Source: Pseudomonadota bacterium (lineage in GTDB: Bacteria > Pseudomonadota > Gammaproteobacteria > Burkholderiales > Burkholderiaceae). From it: DNA of 18,409 nt. The stretch spans positions 1-18,409 of the forward strand of contig JAKORH010000291.1 of the NCBI GenBank assembly GCA_029777935.1, in the 5' to 3' direction. Positions 14,910-18,409 of the stretch are shown here, one piece after another. Both the position numbers and the translations under genes were made by a program. The notes below the pieces were generated by a model. That model saw only the letters and a program-made list of their open reading frames with translations. It was not told the origin of the DNA and did no database searches. Every line of letters starts with the position of its first letter. The stretch's first letter is position 1.

Positions 14910-15308
14910 CTAGAACAGTTCGATCCCGCCCGCGCCCATCGCGCTCTGCCGCACCGGCTGCATGCGCGTGGCGGCGAGCAGCGGATCGGACTCGTTCGCC
15001 AGCGATTGCAGGCAGCCTTCGAGCACCTGCAGGCGACGCTGCGCGTGCTGCGTCAACTGCGTGGCCATGTCCTGGAACTGCAGGGCGGTGACCGCGACCG
15101 TGATCGCCCGGGCGAGCGCCCGGCGTTGCGCCTCGTCGCCGGTAAACGACGGTTGCAGCGCGCTGACGGCGTTGAAGCTCGCCAGCAGGCGATCGCCGGC
15201 GTCCGCAATCAGGACTCTCAGGCGCTCCAGGTCGGAGGCGATCGCAGCGCACTCGTGCGCGGCCTGACCGTCGACCTGCCGGCCCGGGTTGTCAGCCGAG
15301 GTTTCCAT
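14910..15308 (-). CDS. Short CheZ-like protein, putative CheY phosphatase
   Basis: First gene of the che operon, 132 residues, helical and soluble. It is far shorter than enteric CheZ (~214). The best motif is ALQFQDMATQLTQH (75-88), which matches the CheZ active-site helix: an acidic residue followed four positions later by the phosphatase glutamine (here Asp80 and Gln84, compare Asp143 and Gln147 in E. coli CheZ). A helix before it (residues 20-60) could form the hairpin, and the C-terminus GGIELF could be a docking tail for CheY, as CheZ has a C-terminal CheY-binding helix. The ATG at 15308 was chosen because the upstream part of the open frame is low complexity and lies in the divergent intergenic region; no clear Shine-Dalgarno is visible. 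Function is inferred from motif and position next to cheY. Confidence 0.7.
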   Translation of the reverse strand: METSADNPGRQVDGQAAHECAAIASDLERLRVLIADAGDRLLASFNAVSALQPSFTGDEAQRRALARAITVAVTALQFQDMATQLTQHAQRRLQVLEGCLQSLANESDPLLAATRMQPVRQSAMGAGGIELF

Positions 15309-15429
15309 GGCGGCCGCAGTTTGGAGTCGCCGGCGCCAAGCCGAAGGGCAGAAAAGCCGCCCCTTTCCCCGACTTTCCGGCTGCCCGCACCGTCCGGGCC
15401 GCGGCCGAATCGGCGAAAATCCGCTCCGC

Positions 15430-16506
15430 ATGAACGCCCCCGCCGAGACAACGCCGCTGCGGCTGCTGGTGGTCGAGGACTCAGAGCTCGACTACGAGTT
15501 GCTGCTGGCCACGGTCAAGCGCGACGCCGCGATGATCGGGCGCGTCCTGCGCGCGCAACGGGTCGAAGACGAGTCCGGGATGCGCGAGGCATTCACGCGC
15601 GGCCCGGTCGATGCGGTCGTCACCGACCACAACCTGCCGCGCTTCGATTCCTTCGCGGCCCTGGCGGTGTCCAAGGAGTTCGACGTCGACCTGCCGGTGC
15701 TGGTCGTGTCGGGAGAGATGTCGGAGGAGCTCGCCGTGGCGGCGCTGCACGCGGGCGCCGACGACTTCGTGCTGAAGACGCGGCTGTTCCGCATCGGACC
15801 TGCGCTCGCCAGGAGCCTCGACGCCGCCGCGACGCGGCGCGAACGGCGCGCGCAGTCGCTGCGGCTGCAGGAGCTCACCGCGCATCTGGAGCAGGTCAAG
15901 GAAGAGGAGCGCCGGGCGATCGCGCGCGAAATCCACGACGACATCGGCAGCACGCTGACCGCGCTGAAGTTCGAGCTGGCACGCGTGGCGTCGTGCGGGC
16001 TGCCGCCGCAGGCCGCGCCGCACCTGCGGACGATGCAGGACTTGCTCGCCAACGCGGTGGCCGCGAGCCACCGCATCCAGCACGATCTGCGGCCGCCGGT
16101 GCTCGATGCCGGGCTGCCGGCCGCGCTCGACTGGCTGGTCAAGGGCTTCGGCGCGCGCGCGCAGGTCGCCGCCGGTTTCGAATCGAACCGCGACGAGATC
16201 GACCTGCCTCCGGCCCACGCGGCGGCGCTGTACCGCGTCGCGCAGGAATCGCTGAACAACGTCGCCAAGCACGCGGGCGCCACGCGCGTCGGCGTGACCC
16301 TGTTCAGCTCGCCACAGGACGTGACGCTGGAGATCGCCGACGACGGCGTCGGCTTCGATCCGCGCCAGCTCGCGGCCACGCCGGGCTTCGGGCTGCGCGG
16401 GCTGGTCGAGCGCGCGCGCGCTCTCGGGGGCTGGGCCGAGATCGACAGCGGCCCCGGGCGTGGCACCACGATCATGTTCTGCGTGCCGCGCGGCAAGGGG
16501 AGCTGA
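15430..16506 (+). CDS. Soluble hybrid sensor kinase: receiver + HisKA_3 + ATPase (NarL-type system)
   Basis: A 358-residue cytoplasmic kinase with no membrane segment. Seen: an N-terminal receiver (about 10-130) with acidic E16/D17, phospho-acceptor Asp66 (VVTDHNLPRFD) and Lys116; a coiled coil (135-163); a HisKA_3 phospho-acceptor helix EERRAIAREIHDDIGSTL (159-176) with His169; and a HATPase_c domain with N-box QESLNNVAKHAG (272-283), G1 DDGVGFD (304-310), GFGLRGL and GRGTT. It therefore takes phosphate in through its receiver rather than through a ligand sensor. The ATG at 15430 starts close to the receiver domain; the longer frame reads into the divergent intergenic region. It is divergent from the che operon (121 bases between) and two bases before its partner regulator. 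CheA or another kinase might feed it; this is inference. Confidence 0.92.
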   Translation: MNAPAETTPLRLLVVEDSELDYELLLATVKRDAAMIGRVLRAQRVEDESGMREAFTRGPVDAVVTDHNLPRFDSFAALAVSKEFDVDLPVLVVSGEMSEELAVAALHAGADDFVLKTRLFRIGPALARSLDAAATRRERRAQSLRLQELTAHLEQVKEEERRAIAREIHDDIGSTLTALKFELARVASCGLPPQAAPHLRTMQDLLANAVAASHRIQHDLRPPVLDAGLPAALDWLVKGFGARAQVAAGFESNRDEIDLPPAHAAALYRVAQESLNNVAKHAGATRVGVTLFSSPQDVTLEIADDGVGFDPRQLAATPGFGLRGLVERARALGGWAEIDSGPGRGTTIMFCVPRGKGS

Positions 16507-16508
16507 CG

Positions 16509-17147
16509 GTGGCGACGCGCGCGATCGTCGTCGACGACCACGCCATCGTCCGGCGCGGCATAGTGCAGATCCTGTCCGAGCATCCGGACGTCGAGGTGAT
16601 CGCCGAAGCAGGCGACTACGCCGAGCTGCGCGCGGCGCTGCGCGACCATCCCGACGCCGAACTGCTGGTCATGGACGTGGGGCTGCCAGGCAAGAACGGC
16701 ATCGAGATCCTGAAGACGCTGACCGAGGAGATGCCGAAGCTGCGCGTGCTGATCGTCAGCATGTATCCGGAGGACCAGTACGCGGTGCGCGCATTTCGCG
16801 CCGGCGCCGCCGGCTACCTGAACAAGGCGAGCGCGCCGGAGAAGCTGATCGAGGCGGTGAGCCAGGTCATTGCCGGCCGCAAGTACGTCACACCCGAGAT
16901 CGCACAGGCGCTGATCGAGAACCTGCATGCGCCCGAACATTCGGCGCCGCACGAGCGGCTGAGCGACCGCGAGTTCCAGACGCTGAAGCTGATCGCCTCG
17001 GGCAAGCGGCTGTCCGAGATCGCCGAGGCGCTGGCGCTCAGCCCGAAGACCGTCAGCGTCTACCGCGCGCGCATCCTCGAGAAGATGGCGATGAGCAGCA
17101 ACGCGGAGCTGACCCACTACGCGATCAAGAACGGGCTGGTGGAGTAG
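16509..17147 (+). CDS. NarL/FixJ-family response regulator
   Basis: DNA-binding response regulator of 212 residues, partner of the preceding kinase. Seen: receiver (1-120) with VVDDHAIVRRGI (D9/D10), phospho-acceptor Asp56 (LLVMDVGLPGKNG), and Lys106 (AGYLNKASAPEKL). The LuxR-type helix-turn-helix (about 150-210) contains LSDREFQTLKLIASGKRLSE, SPKTVSVYRARILEKM and a conserved NAELTHYAI tail. The start is GTG at 16509, two bases after the kinase stop, with AGGGGAG upstream. Target genes cannot be told from the window. A 32-bp inverted repeat pair starts three bases after its stop and probably ends the transcript. Confidence 0.95.
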   Translation: MATRAIVVDDHAIVRRGIVQILSEHPDVEVIAEAGDYAELRAALRDHPDAELLVMDVGLPGKNGIEILKTLTEEMPKLRVLIVSMYPEDQYAVRAFRAGAAGYLNKASAPEKLIEAVSQVIAGRKYVTPEIAQALIENLHAPEHSAPHERLSDREFQTLKLIASGKRLSEIAEALALSPKTVSVYRARILEKMAMSSNAELTHYAIKNGLVE

Positions 17148-17149
17148 CC

Positions 17150-17233
17150 GTCGTGTCGTTCCCGCGCAAGCGGGAACCCAGCGCCGTTCGAGACCAAGTC
17201 ACTGGATTCCCGCTTGCGCGGGAATGACACGAC
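17150..17233. repeat. REP-like inverted repeat pair between convergent genes
   Basis: Two 32-bp copies (17150-17181 and 17202-17233) are inverted relative to each other, match at 30 of 32 positions and are separated by 20 bases. Each copy contains its own hairpin TTCCCGC-gcaa-GCGGGAA. Such CATTCCCGC...GCGGGAATCCAG units are widespread extragenic palindromes in proteobacteria. Lying between the stops of the response regulator and thiD, the pair could serve as a bidirectional terminator, although it lacks T-tracts. Confidence 0.9.
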
Positions 17234-17242
17234 ATGCTGGAT

Positions 17243-18058
17243 TCATCTCCACAGCGCGTGGAAGTGATGCACCGGGCCGAAGCCCTGGCCGACGTTGAGA
17301 GTGTCCGCGCTTTCGAGCGCGCGTGTCAGATAGTCCTTGGCGCGGCGCGCGGCGTCGGGGACATCGGGCACCTGCGGCAGCAGGGCGGCGAGCGCCGACG
17401 ACAGCGTGCAGCCGGTGCCGTGCGTGTTCTTCGTCGCCACGCGCGGTGCAGCGAGCTCGATCATCTTGTCGCCGTCGGTCAGCAGGTCGATCGCGTCGCC
17501 GTGCGGCAGGTGCCCGCCCTTCAGCAATACCCAGCGTTGTCCCGTGTGACTCATGCGATCGCGCAGCCGCTCGGCGGCGCGCTGCATCTCGCGCAGGCTG
17601 TCGGGCGCGCGCCCTTTGAGCAGCACGCCGGCTTCGGGCAGGTTCGGCGTGATCACCGTCGCCAGCGGCAGCAGCGACTCGCGCAGCGCGCCGACCGCGT
17701 TGCGCGCGAGCAGCGCGTCGCCGCTCTTGGCGACCATCACCGGGTCGAGCACGATGAAGCGCGGCGCCCAGCGCGCCAGCCCGTGCGCCACCGCCTCGAT
17801 CACGGGCCGGCCGCCGAGCATGCCGACCTTGGCCGCATCGATCGCCACGTCGGCAAACAGCACGTCGATCTGCTCGCGCACGAACGGAGCCGGCACCGCG
17901 TGGATGCCGGCCACCGCCTGCGTGTTCTGCGCGGTCAGCGCGGTGACGACCGCGCACGCGTACGCGCGCTGCGCGCTGATCGCCTTCACGTCCGCGACCA
18001 CGCCCGCGCCGCCGGAGGGATCTACGCCGGCGATCGTCACCACATTGCACACGCGCAT
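17243..18058 (-). CDS. thiD: ThiD, hydroxymethylpyrimidine (phosphate) kinase
   Basis: Cytoplasmic ribokinase-fold enzyme that phosphorylates HMP and HMP-phosphate to HMP-diphosphate for thiamine synthesis. Seen in 271 residues: TIAGVDPSGGAGVVADVKAI (8-27), YACAVVTALTAQNT (33-46), VGMLGG (78-83), LDPVMVAKSG (104-113), and the anion-hole/catalytic THGTGCTLSSA with Cys217. The C-terminal GFGPVHHFHALW is typical of proteobacterial ThiD. The ATG at 18058 has GGGGTGA about 6 bases upstream. No other thiamine gene is in the window. A weak promoter can be drawn upstream (18098-18127). Confidence 0.96.
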   Translation of the reverse strand: MRVCNVVTIAGVDPSGGAGVVADVKAISAQRAYACAVVTALTAQNTQAVAGIHAVPAPFVREQIDVLFADVAIDAAKVGMLGGRPVIEAVAHGLARWAPRFIVLDPVMVAKSGDALLARNAVGALRESLLPLATVITPNLPEAGVLLKGRAPDSLREMQRAAERLRDRMSHTGQRWVLLKGGHLPHGDAIDLLTDGDKMIELAAPRVATKNTHGTGCTLSSALAALLPQVPDVPDAARRAKDYLTRALESADTLNVGQGFGPVHHFHALWR

Positions 18059-18097
18059 CGGAAATCACCCCGTTCACCCGCGACCCGGATCGGCGCA

Positions 18098-18127
18098 AGG
18101 ATACGTGGCGCCGGCTTGCCGGGTTAA
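18098..18127 (-). promoter_or_regulatory. Weak candidate promoter of thiD
   Basis: On the minus strand TTAACC (18122-18127) and TATCCT (18098-18103) are separated by 18 bases, each 4/6 to the sigma70 consensus. The start point would lie about 32 bases before the thiD ATG. I saw no TPP riboswitch in the short leader. Plausible but not strong. Confidence 0.35.
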
Positions 18128-18247
18128 GAACCTATCCGTGAATAATTCGTGTGTGCGACGGGCCTAATTGGCTTGCAGCGCCAGGCGCGAGGAGAGCGGT
18201 TTGGTTCATCCAAATAAGCGACGAGCAACAACGCGATGCGAGCCACT

Positions 18248-18270
18248 GCGCAGGCGCAATGCGCCTGCGC
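18248..18270. repeat. Perfect 11-bp inverted repeat
   Basis: GCGCAGGCGCA, one central A, then the exact reverse complement. It would form a very stable hairpin or cruciform. There is no T-tract, and no gene end is nearby to explain it as a terminator. Confidence 0.8.
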
Positions 18271-18287
18271 GCGTCCATACGCCCGAT

Positions 18288-18325
18288 CGGGCCCGCAACG
18301 GCGTCCGCCGTTGCTCAGCGGCCCG
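18288..18325. repeat. Nested inverted repeat (8-bp inner, 6-bp outer stem)
   Basis: The inner stem GCAACGGC/GCCGTTGC has loop GTCC (18295-18314). The outer stem CGGGCC (18288-18293) pairs with GGCCCG (18320-18325), with a short asymmetric bulge. It lies only 17 bases after the preceding palindrome, which suggests a structured element. Confidence 0.7.
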
Positions 18326-18409
18326 TCCCTTCGGGTTGTCGCCAGAAAGCCCGGCTGCGGCGTTGCCCGGCTTGGCCGTAGGCCGGGCTACTGTCCTGCG
18401 CCGGGCGCC

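Larger units (their letters stand above)
18128..18409. other. Gene-free end region dense in inverted repeats; possible dispersed or mobile element
   Basis: No convincing gene is seen; a short open frame from GTG 18151 to 18381 (76 residues) lacks a Shine-Dalgarno and reads as low-complexity Arg/Pro/Ala. The region contains three clear inverted repeats. GCGCAGGCGCA and its complement are separated by one base (18248-18270). GCAACGGC-gtcc-GCCGTTGC (18295-18314) sits inside an outer CGGGCC/GGCCCG pair (18288-18325). GCCCGGC pairs with GCCGGGC (18365-18388). The left edge (about 18128-18165) is AT-richer and resembles the boundary of an element, but no transposase or matching end is in view. Confidence 0.5.

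Noticed and set aside
15309..15429. Sigma28 or sigma54 promoter for the che operon
   Set aside because: GCCGATTC occurs but has no TAAA 15 bases upstream, and no GG-N10-GC element fits; nothing convincing in this very GC-rich gap.
14844..17117. Frame 14844-17147 (plus), which reads through to the response regulator, and minus-strand frames antisense to the kinase
   Set aside because: Only the final part from 16509 shows family motifs. The upstream part is a shadow of the che and kinase genes.
18151..18381. 76-residue open frame at the window end
   Set aside because: GTG start without Shine-Dalgarno, low-complexity product, and it spans several strong inverted repeats.
1..18409. CRISPR arrays, tRNA or rRNA genes, complete insertion sequences
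   Set aside because: No spaced direct repeat array, no tRNA-like cloverleaf with T-loop signature and no transposase motif were noticed on reading.

Overview
The window is GC-rich chromosomal DNA that looks betaproteobacterial, probably Burkholderiales. This is inferred from the mraZ-rsmH-ftsL-ftsI-murE-murF order, an A-type RNase P RNA directly upstream of mraZ, the high-potential iron-sulfur protein and the che gene set. No taxonomic search was possible.

Region 1 (1-5860, minus strand) is the head of the division and cell wall (dcw) cluster: mraZ, rsmH, ftsL, ftsI, murE and the 5' part of murF, which runs off the window start. Most genes overlap by a few bases. A sigma70-like promoter and a clear MraZ box (three direct repeats, exact 10 bp period) lie upstream of mraZ. 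Region 2 (5999-6904) holds rnpB (minus), with its own promoter, and a Tat-exported HiPIP gene (plus).

Region 3 (7007-9203) is the most intriguing part. A soluble TPR + HD-GYP protein (minus) is divergent from a 35-residue peptide gene (plus). That peptide ends in a double-glycine-type leader followed by a tiny hydrophobic tail, has a strong Shine-Dalgarno and is closed by a strong terminator. The arrangement suggests a secreted signalling peptide paired with a TPR receptor that would turn over cyclic-di-GMP. This is a hypothesis, not a demonstrated system.

Region 4 (9235-15308, minus strand) is a compact chemosensory operon: cheZ-like, cheY, cheA, cheW, cheR, cheD, cheB, with no receptor gene and no flagellar genes. 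Region 5 (15430-17147, plus strand) is a divergent two-component pair: a soluble REC-HisKA_3-ATPase kinase and a NarL/FixJ response regulator. A 32-bp inverted repeat pair separates it from thiD (minus, 17243-18058). The last ~280 bases hold no convincing gene but are dense in inverted repeats and may be part of a dispersed or mobile element.

Coding density is high, and the long open frames antisense to the listed genes are read as GC-rich shadows.
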